A stretch of 64,000 nucleotides of DNA from Paraburkholderia piptadeniae (lineage in GTDB: Bacteria; Pseudomonadota; Gammaproteobacteria; Burkholderiales; Burkholderiaceae): assembly GCF_900007165.1 (NCBI RefSeq), contig NZ_CYGY02000068.1, positions 124,001 to 188,000 of the forward strand, given 5' to 3'. Positions 33,476 through 41,981 of this stretch are shown piece by piece; within the stretch, counting starts at the first letter, position 1; each line of letters begins with the position of its first letter. The translations under genes and the position numbers were made by a program. The notes beneath the pieces were generated by a model, which ran no database searches, had not been told where the DNA came from, and worked only from the letters and a program-made list of their open reading frames with translations.

Positions 33476-34708
33476 TCAGAACCGGGTTGCCGCGTAGCGG
33501 GTCAGGTCGAGCGGCGGCGCGCGCCGCGCGACGAGATCCGCGACGATGCGCCCGCTCACGCCCGCCAGCGTCAGCCCGAGATGCTGATGACCGAATGCGT
33601 AGATCACGCGCTCACTTGCGCTTGCGCGGCCGAGCACGGGCACGCCGTCAGGCAGCGTGGGCCGGAAGCCGAGCCACGTGCTGTCGGGCTGCTGCAATGC
33701 GGGCAACGCGCGCTTCGACGAAAACGTCAGCAGATCGAGCAGCGAACGGTTGCGCACATCGCTGAAGCCGCCCAGCTCGACCGTGCCGGCCACGCGAATG
33801 CCTTCGTCCATCGGCGTCATGTAGAAGCCGCGTTCGGCCCAGCCGACCGGCCGCGAAATCAGTTGCGATGCGCCGCGATAGCGCACGTGATAGCCGCGCT
33901 CGGTGTCGAGCGGCACGCGGTTGCCGCATTGCGCCGCGAACTTCGCCGAGCGCGCGCCCGTCGCGACGACAACATGATCGAAGCGGCGCGGCGCGCCGTC
34001 GTCCGTCGTCAACGTGACGCCTTCCGATGCGGGCGCCAGCGCGCTCACGCTCTTGCGTTCCAGCTCGAGGCCGCGCGCGGCGAGCACGTCGTAGAGCGAC
34101 AGCAGAAAGGCCTGCGGATCGGAGAAATGCCAGCTGTCGCGAAAGAGCACGCCGCGCTCGAAGATCGGCGCAAGCGAAGGCTCCAGGCCGCACACTTCTT
34201 CAGCCGACAACACGTCGAACGACACACCCAGCTGCTCGCGCAGATTCAGCGAAGCGCGCGACGCATCGAACGACGCGCCACTCGAATACAGATACAGGCA
34301 CTCGCGCGGTCGCACGAACTTCGCCAGATCGCGCTCTTCGAGCAACGGCGCATAGCCCGCCTGCGCCTGCGCAAGCAGCGCGGCAAGCGCGCTCGCGCTT
34401 GCTTCATAGCGGCGCCGCGTCGAGTTGATCATGAAGCGCACGAGCCATGGCAGCACGTGCGGCAGATAACTCCAGCGCAAGCGGAACGGGCTTTCGCTGG
34501 ACAGCAGAAAGCGCGGCAGATCGCGGAATACCGACGGGTTGTTCACGGGAATGCAGCCATATGGCGCGAACGTGCCCGCGTTGCCGAACGACGCGCCCTG
34601 CGCGACGCCGGACGGATCGAACAGCGTCACGCGGTGCCCGTCGCGCATCAGCCAGCCGGCGCTCGCAAGCCCGATGAAACCCGCGCCGACAATGCCCACT
34701 TCCGCCAT
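33476..34708 (-). CDS. D-amino acid dehydrogenase-like FAD oxidoreductase (410 aa)
   Basis: Start MAEVGIVGAGFIGLASAGWL contains the FAD GxGxxG motif, preceded by AAGGAGAGCGTTG. The DAO/DadA fold is supported by VTLFDPSGVAQGASFGNAGT, VVVATGARSAKFAA, GYHVRYRG and the C-terminal GFRPTLPDGVPVLGRA with GHQHLGLTLAGVSGRIVADL. It oxidatively deaminates D-amino acids or similar amines and delivers electrons to the membrane chain in DadA. It is divergently arranged with a MocR-type regulator, a common pair. Confidence 0.9.
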   Translation of the reverse strand: MAEVGIVGAGFIGLASAGWLMRDGHRVTLFDPSGVAQGASFGNAGTFAPYGCIPVNNPSVFRDLPRFLLSSESPFRLRWSYLPHVLPWLVRFMINSTRRRYEASASALAALLAQAQAGYAPLLEERDLAKFVRPRECLYLYSSGASFDASRASLNLREQLGVSFDVLSAEEVCGLEPSLAPIFERGVLFRDSWHFSDPQAFLLSLYDVLAARGLELERKSVSALAPASEGVTLTTDDGAPRRFDHVVVATGARSAKFAAQCGNRVPLDTERGYHVRYRGASQLISRPVGWAERGFYMTPMDEGIRVAGTVELGGFSDVRNRSLLDLLTFSSKRALPALQQPDSTWLGFRPTLPDGVPVLGRASASERVIYAFGHQHLGLTLAGVSGRIVADLVARRAPPLDLTRYAATRF

Positions 34709-34867
34709 CAACGCTCTCCTTGCATCGCGCATGCGTCGGCAGCAGCCAGATAGCCCGTGCGCGTGGCTTCATCCGCAGTGCGCCGTTTCGTGCCCCGCGA
34801 TGCGCGCCCGTTTGTCCTGCTCTCCGCCATGCGTAATCTCCTTCCAGCCCGATCCAGCGATTCAAAA

Positions 34868-34947
34868 ACCACACAAAATCTGCTTAACCTGACTCAAAGA
34901 ATCACACAATATTTTTTTGTGTGCAATTAAAATGCTCATTGTGTGGT
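34868..34947. promoter_or_regulatory. Nested CACACAA inverted repeats between the dadA-like gene and mocR
   Basis: ACCACACAA (34868-34876) pairs with TTGTGTGGT (34939-34947), and inside it CACACAA (34903-34909) pairs with TTGTGTG (34917-34923). The four half-sites lie in the AT-rich divergent promoter region. Repeats of one core in both orientations suit a MocR/GntR dimer that binds two sites, probably controlling both directions. Confidence 0.6.
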
Positions 34948-35053
34948 CCAGGATTTTCCCTGGCCGGGTTGGGCGCGTTCCTTGCCACATCTGAAAATCA
35001 AGGCAAGGACGCACATCTGGTATAAAATCCGGCCAACTGGCACAAGCAGGCAG

Positions 35054-35069
35054 ACAAAACCTGTTTTGT
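35054..35069. promoter_or_regulatory. Palindrome in the mocR leader
   Basis: ACAAAA-CCTG-TTTTGT, 19 bases before the mocR ATG. Its arms (ACAAAA) resemble the CACACAA half-sites further upstream, so it may be an autoregulatory site. It could also form a hairpin in the mRNA. Confidence 0.45.
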
Positions 35070-35088
35070 ATGGAGACAGGGCAAGACA

Positions 35089-36531
35089 ATGGCTTCCAGC
35101 AAACCCAAGGCAGCGAACGGCAACGGTGCGACGGTCGAAGTCGACCAGACAAACGGCGACCAGGTCCAGACAAAACGCGCGACCTATATCGAGGTGTCGG
35201 CGTCGATCGAAGATGAGATTCGCGGCGGCGTCTATCCGCCGGGTAGCCGTCTGCCGCCGCAACGTCAGCTGGCGACGGAGCTTGGCATCAACGTGTCGAC
35301 GGTTTCGCGCGCGTACAAGGAATTGCAGCTGCGCGGGCTCGTGATCGGCAGCAAGCGGCGCGGCTCGCTCGTGACGGGCGGCGCGATGCCGCGCGTCGAA
35401 ACGGCTATTGCGCCCAACGCCGCGCCGGGCGGCGCAATCGACCTGACCGTCAACCGGCCCGCGACGGGTGAATTCCTGGCGTGCCTCGCTGCCACGCTCG
35501 CCGAGCTGCCGCGCGACCCGCGCTATGCCTCGCTACAGGAATACCAGCCGCCGCAGGGGCCCGCATGGGCGCGCGCCGCTGGCGCGCAGTGGACGGCCGC
35601 GCCCGGATTCACGCCGTCGCCGGAGCATCTCGTCGTGACGAGCGGCGCGCAGCACGGCCTGTATGCCGTGCTCAACAGCCTGATCGGCACGGACGGCGTG
35701 ATCATCGCGGACCGCCTCACGTACTACGGCCTGAAAGCGCTCGCGCCCGTGTTCCAGTTCGAAATCGTCAGCGTGCCGAGCGACCGCGACGGGCTCATCA
35801 CCGATGAAGTGGAGCGCATCTGCAGCCGCGTGCCCGTCAAGGCGATCTTCACCGTGCCGAATCTGCAGAACCCGACCGTGACGACGATGAGCCTCGAACG
35901 GCGCGTGGCGCTCGTCGACATCGCGCGCCGCTATGGCGTCGCGATCATCGAGGACGACGTCTACGGTCCGCTCGTTTCGCAGCGCCTGCCGACGCTCGCG
36001 AGCCTGTGCCCGGAGCTGACGTTCCATATCGCCGCGACCTCGAAAATTCTCGCGCCGGGGCTGCGGCTCGGTTATCTGCTGAGCCCGCCCGAACGTTCTG
36101 CGCTCGCCGCCGAAGCCGTGCGCACGACTGCGTGGATGCCCGCGCCGATGTCGATGCTGATCGCGACGATATGGATCGAAGACGGCACCGCGCGCCGCAT
36201 CATGGACGCGCAACTCGCCGAGATTCGCGTGAGGCACGATCTGGCGCGCCAGATTCTGCCGCAGGAATGGCTCGACTCCGATCCCGCGTGCATGTTCGTG
36301 TGGCTCAGGCTGCCGCCGCCTTGGCGCGCGGACGACTTCGCCGCCAACGCGAAAGCGCGCGGCGTGGTCGTGATGCCTTCGTCGGCGTTCGCTGTGGACC
36401 GGGCCGAAGTCGAGCACGGCGTGCGTATCAACCTGGCGTGCGCGTCGTCGCGCGAACAGCTGGTGAGCGCGCTGCAAACGCTCGCGCAAGCGCTGCGCGA
36501 TCGTCCTCGCGCGTTGTTCGGCACGATCTGA
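35089..36531 (+). CDS. MocR-type regulator: GntR helix-turn-helix fused to an aminotransferase-like domain (480 aa)
   Basis: The N-terminal GntR domain (about 30-100) reads YIEVSASIEDEIRGGVYPPG, LPPQRQLATELGINVSTVSR AYKELQLRGLV. The C-terminal 360 residues form a fold-type I PLP domain, with HIAATSKILAPGLRLGY containing the Schiff-base lysine (SK) and IFTVPNLQNPT, VAIIEDDVYGPL as cofactor-site blocks. MocR proteins use PLP bound to this domain as part of effector sensing. Divergent position to a D-amino acid dehydrogenase gene suggests control of that gene and the downstream binding protein. A start 30 codons downstream would also keep both domains. Confidence 0.93.
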   Translation: MASSKPKAANGNGATVEVDQTNGDQVQTKRATYIEVSASIEDEIRGGVYPPGSRLPPQRQLATELGINVSTVSRAYKELQLRGLVIGSKRRGSLVTGGAMPRVETAIAPNAAPGGAIDLTVNRPATGEFLACLAATLAELPRDPRYASLQEYQPPQGPAWARAAGAQWTAAPGFTPSPEHLVVTSGAQHGLYAVLNSLIGTDGVIIADRLTYYGLKALAPVFQFEIVSVPSDRDGLITDEVERICSRVPVKAIFTVPNLQNPTVTTMSLERRVALVDIARRYGVAIIEDDVYGPLVSQRLPTLASLCPELTFHIAATSKILAPGLRLGYLLSPPERSALAAEAVRTTAWMPAPMSMLIATIWIEDGTARRIMDAQLAEIRVRHDLARQILPQEWLDSDPACMFVWLRLPPPWRADDFAANAKARGVVVMPSSAFAVDRAEVEHGVRINLACASSREQLVSALQTLAQALRDRPRALFGTI

Positions 36532-36553
36532 ACTGGCGCCGCAAGCTGCGCGG

Positions 36554-37744
36554 CTAGCGCTTCGCGGAAATGAGGACGCGCCGCTCGGAACACAGAAGCC
36601 GGTCGGCCAGTTCCATCAGATTGGCGGCGAACATCGAAGGACTCCATTTGTCCACGGTCTGTCTTGCCCGCTTCGACAACGCATCCCGTAGCGCATCGTT
36701 CAGCGCCAGCGTCTGCATTTTTTCTGCGAGCGCATCGGCGTTGCCTGGCTCGACGACGAATCCGTTCACGCTGTCTTTCACGAGTTCGTCCGCTGCTCCG
36801 CATGTCTGCGTGACGATCGCCGTCTTCGACGCGGCGAATGCCTCGTTGACGCACAGCCCCCACTGATCGAACTCGCTGCCGAGCACCATGAAGTCGCACA
36901 ACGCATACACGGCGGGCATCTGCGCATTCGGAATGGGATCGAGAAAGCGCACGTTCCCGTCGAGCCGCATGCTCGACACGCGTCCTTCGATCGCGCGCAT
37001 ATCGGGCCCATGTCCGACCAGCACCAGCGAGATGCCTTTATCCGCGAGTCCCGTGCGAGCGTACGCATCGACCACGACGTCGACGTTCTTGCGCGGCACG
37101 AAGCGGCTCACGCACAGTACGTAGCGCCTCGGCAGTGCGTAACGCCGCCGCGTTTCGAATTCGGAAGCGCGCGCGTTGTCCGCAAGCCGCGCAAAGCGCT
37201 CGACGTCGATCACGTCGAAGCCCACGCGCGAGCGTTCGAGCGGAATGCCGAGCGTCTGCGCATAAGCGCGATGCCGTTCCCCCGCGACGAGCGCGCCGTC
37301 GAAGCGGCACACGAGCGCCCGCTTGAGGCGCTCCTTGAAGCGGTGCCTCACGCCGTCATCGAGCTTCGAATCGGACATGTAGATGATGCGGAACGTGCCC
37401 GCCGTCCGTCGGATCAGATAGAGCCACAGCGAGTAAGGCGTGTGATAGCCGAGCGTGACGACCACATCGGGCCGCAGCGTTCGCGCGATGCCGGCGAGCT
37501 TGTACGCGACGCTGGGCCAGCGTCCGCCCGCATCGGTGATGTCGGGTTCGAGGGTGACGGCGCGCGCGGGCGCTTTGCCGAAGAAAGCGTCGCGGGTCAA
37601 TTGAGGGAAAGCGTAGACGCCCGAGCGTCCAAAGATCTCGACGAGGAAAATTTCGTCGCCTCGCCGCTCGACGAGTTTCTTCAGCGCTTCGTATCGCGGC
37701 ACATGGTAGTCACCCAGATGCCCGATTACAAACATCATACGCAT
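36554..37744 (-). CDS. Glycosyltransferase family 4 (396 aa)
   Basis: The protein shows the GT-B two-domain plan: MMFVIGHLGDYHVPRYEALK at the start, RRYVLCVSRFVPRKNVDVVVDAYA at the beginning of the C-terminal domain (the usual VGR-x-x-x-KN pattern), and the EFDQWGLCVNEAFAASKTAIVT donor-binding motif (E-x7-E). GGAGGGTGTGC sets ATG 37744 as start. It stands alone, facing the mocR gene. Acceptor and sugar are unknown; an envelope polysaccharide role is likely. Confidence 0.9.
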   Translation of the reverse strand: MRMMFVIGHLGDYHVPRYEALKKLVERRGDEIFLVEIFGRSGVYAFPQLTRDAFFGKAPARAVTLEPDITDAGGRWPSVAYKLAGIARTLRPDVVVTLGYHTPYSLWLYLIRRTAGTFRIIYMSDSKLDDGVRHRFKERLKRALVCRFDGALVAGERHRAYAQTLGIPLERSRVGFDVIDVERFARLADNARASEFETRRRYALPRRYVLCVSRFVPRKNVDVVVDAYARTGLADKGISLVLVGHGPDMRAIEGRVSSMRLDGNVRFLDPIPNAQMPAVYALCDFMVLGSEFDQWGLCVNEAFAASKTAIVTQTCGAADELVKDSVNGFVVEPGNADALAEKMQTLALNDALRDALSKRARQTVDKWSPSMFAANLMELADRLLCSERRVLISAKR

Positions 37745-38015
37745 GCACACCCTCCAGACCGATGTTGACGATGAACGCCAGACGATTGCTCGAACGGATG
37801 CTTTCGGCAGACCTTAACTCAACAGGCGGGGCGTGCATGTGTCCAATCTGACACCGCGTCCGAAAACAGCGATGAATTGGCAAAAGGAACATAGATATGA
37901 CGGGGCGGCACGTGGCGGCACCTAACGGGCCGACACGGTCGTCATACGACTGCCGGACAGAGCGGATTCGACCGGGAGGTAGGTGACAAATACAAGAAAT
38001 TGAATTCGGCGCGTG

Positions 38016-39089
38016 CTACACGCTGCCGTTCTCGACAACGCGCCCTTCGGCGCGCCAGCGCAGCATTCCGCCCGCGAGATTGGCAACGTCTTCGAATCCG
38101 GCCTGACGCAGAATCACCGTCGCCTGAGCTGAACGTCCACCCGCGCGGCAGACGGTAACGATGGGGCGCTCGTTGCCGATTTCCTTCGCGCGCCCGGCCA
38201 GTTCGCCGAGCGAGATCAGCTTCGCTTCGGGAATGCGGCCGAGTGGTCCGTCGTATTCATCGCGCTCGCGCACGTCGATGATCTGCACCGACTGCAGATG
38301 TTCCTCGAGCCATTGCGGATGGATTTCCCAGATGCCGGCGAACGTGTACGTCAAAGGCGCCCAATCGGGCTCGGGCTTTTTCGACGGATCGCTTGCCGCG
38401 ACACCGCACTTCATGTTCGCGGGCACGGCGACATCGATCTGCCGTGGATGCGCAAGCCCGAGATTCGTCATATAGCCCGCGAAATCGTCCTCGCACAATT
38501 CGCCGCCCAAACGCGGATTGAAGCGCCGCTCTTCGGCGACGCTCGTCACCGTGAGGCCGCGATAGTCGTGCGCCGGATAGAGCAGACACGTCTCGGGCAA
38601 CGAGAAAATCTGCTCGTGCACTGCGCGAAAGAGCGCATGCGGATTGCCCTGCTGGAAGTCGGTTCGCCCGGTGCCGCGAATCAGCAGGCAGTCGCCCGTG
38701 AATGCCATCGACTGGTCGTCGAGCACGACGCTGATGCAGCCATTCGTATGGCCGGGCGTGGCGCGCACTTCGAGATGGCGCGCGCCGAATGCGATCGTAT
38801 CGCCGTGCTTCAGATAACGGTCCGCGCCTTGCGCATCGCTTGCCGCCGATATCGCGATCTGGCTGCCCGTGCGCTGCTTCAGCATCCATGCGCCCGTCAC
38901 GTGATCGGCGTGAACGTGCGTGTCGATCGTATAGAGCAGACGCAGTCCGAGTTCGTCGAGCAGCGCTGCATCGCGCCGCGCCTGTTCGAAGACGGGATCG
39001 ACGAGCACGGCCTCGCGCGTGCCGCCATCGGCGAGCAGATAGGTGTAGGTCGACGATTGCTGGTCGAATAGCTGTCTGAAGATCAACAC
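38016..39089 (-). CDS. Persulfide dioxygenase-rhodanese fusion (357 aa)
   Basis: Residues 1-230 are an ETHE1-type metallo-beta-lactamase domain with TIDTHVHADHVTGAWMLK (H58, H60, D62, H63), ATPGHTNGCISVV and CLLYPAHDY. Residues 255-357 are a rhodanese domain, with Cys314 in VCRAGGRSAQA as the sulfur acceptor. This order matches the PRF fusion characterised in Paraburkholderia phytofirmans. It oxidises glutathione persulfide to sulfite, and the rhodanese moves sulfane sulfur between GSH and thiosulfate. The start seems to be GTG 39089. A peroxiredoxin gene precedes it on the same strand 158 bases upstream. Confidence 0.93.
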   Translation of the reverse strand: MLIFRQLFDQQSSTYTYLLADGGTREAVLVDPVFEQARRDAALLDELGLRLLYTIDTHVHADHVTGAWMLKQRTGSQIAISAASDAQGADRYLKHGDTIAFGARHLEVRATPGHTNGCISVVLDDQSMAFTGDCLLIRGTGRTDFQQGNPHALFRAVHEQIFSLPETCLLYPAHDYRGLTVTSVAEERRFNPRLGGELCEDDFAGYMTNLGLAHPRQIDVAVPANMKCGVAASDPSKKPEPDWAPLTYTFAGIWEIHPQWLEEHLQSVQIIDVRERDEYDGPLGRIPEAKLISLGELAGRAKEIGNERPIVTVCRAGGRSAQATVILRQAGFEDVANLAGGMLRWRAEGRVVENGSV

Positions 39090-39247
39090 GCTTATGTTCT
39101 CTCAACTTGTATTCAGGAAGCGCTGGGCGTCGGCTTCATCGCCTCGCGCCGTTCATGCAGCCATTGCCGTCATCGTCTCGTCAAGCGGGTATCGCGCCGA
39201 TACGCGCACGCTTCGAACGCGCGCGCATCGGCGTATCGATCAACGCC

Positions 39248-39901
39248 TCACTTCGGCTGCTGCACGTAGCGCAGATAAGGCTTCAGCGTCTTGAAGCCCT
39301 GCGGATACTTCTGCTTCGCGGCGTCGTCGGAAACGGAGGTCGGGATGATGACATCGTCGCCCGGCTTCCAGTTCACAGGCGTTGCGACGGTATGTTTCGC
39401 CGAGAGTTGCAGCGAATCGAGCAGACGCAGCACTTCGTCAAAATTGCGGCCTGAGCTCATCGGATAGACGAACATCGCCTTGACCTTCTTGTCCGGTCCG
39501 ATCAGAAACACCGCACGTACCGTTGCGTTGTCGACGGCCGTGCGCGGACCGCCGCTCGCGTTCGGGTGGATCATGTCGTACAGCTTCGCGACGTGCAGAT
39601 CCTCGTCGCCGATCATCGGATAGTTGATCGCATGGCCCTGCGTCTCTTCGATGTCCTTGACCCACTTCGTGTGATCGCTGACGGGATCGACGCTGAGTCC
39701 GATGATCTTCGTGTTGCGCTTTTCGAATTCAGGTTTGAGTCCCGCCATATAGCCCAGCTCCGTCGTGCAGACAGGCGTGAAGTCCTTCGGATGCGAGAAC
39801 AGGATCGCCCAGCTGTCACCGATCCATTCATGAAAACGGATCGTGCCTTCGGTGGTTTCCGCGGTGAAATCGGGAGCTTCTTCTCCTAGTCGAATCGCCA
39901 T
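39248..39901 (-). CDS. 1-Cys peroxiredoxin, Prx6 family (217 aa)
   Basis: MAIRLGEEAPDFTAETTEGT leads to SHPKDFTPVCTTELGYMAGL, with the peroxidatic Cys45 in PVCTTE and the Prx6-type C-terminal extension (VATPVNWKPGDDVIIPTSVS and PYLRYVQQPK). No resolving cysteine is present. GGAGGATGAAG precedes ATG 39901. It reduces peroxides in the cytoplasm. Co-orientation with the persulfide dioxygenase suggests a shared thiol-stress role. Confidence 0.95.
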   Translation of the reverse strand: MAIRLGEEAPDFTAETTEGTIRFHEWIGDSWAILFSHPKDFTPVCTTELGYMAGLKPEFEKRNTKIIGLSVDPVSDHTKWVKDIEETQGHAINYPMIGDEDLHVAKLYDMIHPNASGGPRTAVDNATVRAVFLIGPDKKVKAMFVYPMSSGRNFDEVLRLLDSLQLSAKHTVATPVNWKPGDDVIIPTSVSDDAAKQKYPQGFKTLKPYLRYVQQPK

Positions 39902-40116
39902 CTTCATCCTCCATAAGAAAGGTGCGAGCAGTTGCTTCAATGAACCGCCGCTACTGTCCCCCGAACGGCGGCAATACATACGGATTGAAACGTTCAGCGC
40001 ATAGCTTATATAGCGTAGAACAATTTACAGCTTTCGCGAACCGGATGTGAACGAGCGCTTTTTTGCGGCGTGGACGGTGAGGCGCGGTCAAGAATGGCAA
40101 GCGGTGATTCGCTGCA

Positions 40117-40851
40117 TCACATCGCGCCGCCCGTGCCGGATGAAGGCGACGATGTCGCCGTGAAGGGACGCGCCTGGCCCGCCGTCGACATCAACGAGAC
40201 GGCGGCAGGATCGGGCATGCCGTTCGCGTCGATCGCACCCGCTTTCGCGAGCGCTTCGAGATCGCTGTCGACGCCCGCTTGTCCGACGACAAACGGCGTC
40301 GTGAGAAATGCGGGCACCGCCAGCGTGACGGCATAGTGCTGCTGCAGATTCGTCACGACAGCCGATTGCGCGGCCAGCACATCGTCCTGGTTCGACAGCA
40401 CATTCAGGAATTGCGCATTGCCTGGGAAGCCCGCGATCAGATTGGCCTCGCTCGTACCCAGTTGCGCGGCAAGATAGACGAGCATCAGCTCGGTCTCGGG
40501 CGTCGTATTGAAGGTGCCGCTGGCGAATGCCGGCGCATGCAGCGTCGTATTGCCGGAGGTCACGGTAACGATGCACGGAGGCGTCGCATTGAACGTGAAG
40601 CTGTAGTGTCCGCCACCGTCCGACAGTGTTGAGCCCGAACCCTGCGCGCAACTGGCGCCGACCGTCGCGCTGGCCAGCGCCCTGCCCGTCGCGGCCGTAC
40701 CGGACAACGTGACGCTTTGCGTGCTCGAAGCCGTGCAGCTGTCGAACCCGATGCAAAAGCTGCCGCCGCCGCACGCGCCGAGCGCCGCGAGCGAAGCCGC
40801 GCAAAATGCAGCCAACGTCGGGCGAACGAAACGCGCAGCGCGAATGATCAT
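40117..40851 (-). CDS. Putative lipoprotein of unknown function (244 aa)
   Basis: Starting at MIIRAARFVRPTLAAFCAAS the protein has a lipobox LAALGAC followed by GGGSFC, so lipid attachment at that Cys is expected. A carboxypeptidase-regulatory-like segment (TLSGTAATGRALASATVGASCAQGSG...YSFTFNATPPCIVTV) follows, then a helical region EANLIAGFPGNAQFLNVLSN QDDVLAAQ. This resembles Burkholderia surface lipoproteins without known function. It is not clearly linked to the neighbours. Confidence 0.75.
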   Translation of the reverse strand: MIIRAARFVRPTLAAFCAASLAALGACGGGSFCIGFDSCTASSTQSVTLSGTAATGRALASATVGASCAQGSGSTLSDGGGHYSFTFNATPPCIVTVTSGNTTLHAPAFASGTFNTTPETELMLVYLAAQLGTSEANLIAGFPGNAQFLNVLSNQDDVLAAQSAVVTNLQQHYAVTLAVPAFLTTPFVVGQAGVDSDLEALAKAGAIDANGMPDPAAVSLMSTAGQARPFTATSSPSSGTGGAM

Positions 40852-41053
40852 GTGCCGTCTGCCGTCGATGGAAGCGATCACGAGAGTCCCGCGCAAAGAA
40901 ACGAACAAAACAGGCGGGCACTGCTCGTGATTCTAGGCCCGATCCGCGAAGCCGTTCGCGCAAGGGCGTCGATCGGCCCGTCGGTTCGGTCGCTTCAGCA
41001 AGGCACGCAGTCGCTACGCCGCGAACGGTTCGCGGCCATCGACGTCGCCGGCA

Positions 41054-41521
41054 CTACTGAATCCGCCCCGTCAGCCGACCGACGAACTTCCAGCCGCGCT
41101 CCTGGCTCCACATGTATGTGAAGCCGGTCGGCCCGTCGATGAACACCGTCAGCGGCTTACTGGGCGATTGCTCGAAGCCGGGGTCTTCGGTGGAATGCGA
41201 TACGTCGACGTGCCCGACACGCTCGGAGACCTCTTCCGCAGTGGTCGCATCTGGGTTTACGCTCCATCCGTCATTGGCCGCATACGTCAGCCGCACGGCG
41301 CGGCCTGTCGGCGACTGGACCAGCAACGTCAGTTGCCCGTTGCCCGCCGACGCTGCATTGACACAAGGCGCGGCAAGGTTGGGAGCAACAGGTTCCGTCG
41401 CGATGTTCGACACGGCCCCTTCGCTTGCGGCCGCCAAAGCCATTGAACTCATCGCGCCAAAAGTCGCGGCCAGTAATCCGCGGAGTACGAATGCGGCAGC
41501 ATATGTATCGGAACGTTCCAT
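41054..41521 (-). CDS. Small exported hypothetical protein (155 aa)
   Basis: Start MERSDTYAAAFVLRGLLAAT follows GGAGGACAGC. A signal-like stretch ends near MALAAASEGA. The remainder (GQLTLLVQSPTGRAVRLTYAANDGW, KPLTVFIDGPTGFTYMWSQERGWKFV) is beta-rich with two PTG repeats and no known domain. Probably periplasmic. Its own 200-base upstream region separates it from the lipoprotein gene. Confidence 0.7.
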   Translation of the reverse strand: MERSDTYAAAFVLRGLLAATFGAMSSMALAAASEGAVSNIATEPVAPNLAAPCVNAASAGNGQLTLLVQSPTGRAVRLTYAANDGWSVNPDATTAEEVSERVGHVDVSHSTEDPGFEQSPSKPLTVFIDGPTGFTYMWSQERGWKFVGRLTGRIQ

Positions 41522-41981
41522 GCTGTCCTCCCGCTGAGTGATTCGACGAAAAAGCCGGCGAGGGACTTCAGGCATCGAGTGCGGCCGCGCATTCGACTGC
41601 GAACGTCGACGCGGAGCGACGAATGCGCGACACGTGTGGCTCAGTGCAGTGTCCGGCGCCATCGACTCCTAGACGATCCGCGCGCGAGCGAATGAAACGG
41701 GAATAAAGCGCAATGGGGTATACCCGTTCACACGAATAGGCTCGCCGATAATCGGGCATCGAGCGTGAGGCTTTTGATCGCCTCTTGGCCGCGCACGACA
41801 ACTCGATTACTCTGTTGAAAGCAATCGCACGGGCAGTCCCGCACGCAATCCATTCAGCGCGCACAGCCCGCTGCCCGAGACAGGCAAGCGAAAAACTTTC
41901 GCAGCCATTCCACTTTTGTTCGACGTTGCGGAGCCCCCGGCTGCCTGGCGGCGCCCGTCAGCCGCTGGAGGAGAACCCGCG
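41522..41981. other. Divergent intergenic region without a gene
   Basis: The 460 bases between the small exported protein and the cNMP-binding fusion gene contain no convincing frame on either strand. The stretch around 41680-41780 is lower in GC and is the likely site of the two divergent promoters. A ribosome binding site GGAGGAG lies at 41969-41975. Confidence 0.6.

Noticed and set aside
33428..34753. Long plus-strand frame opposite the dadA-like gene
   Set aside because: Arg/Ala/His-rich translation typical of antisense frames in GC-rich genes; no domain, while the minus strand encodes a complete FAD oxidase.
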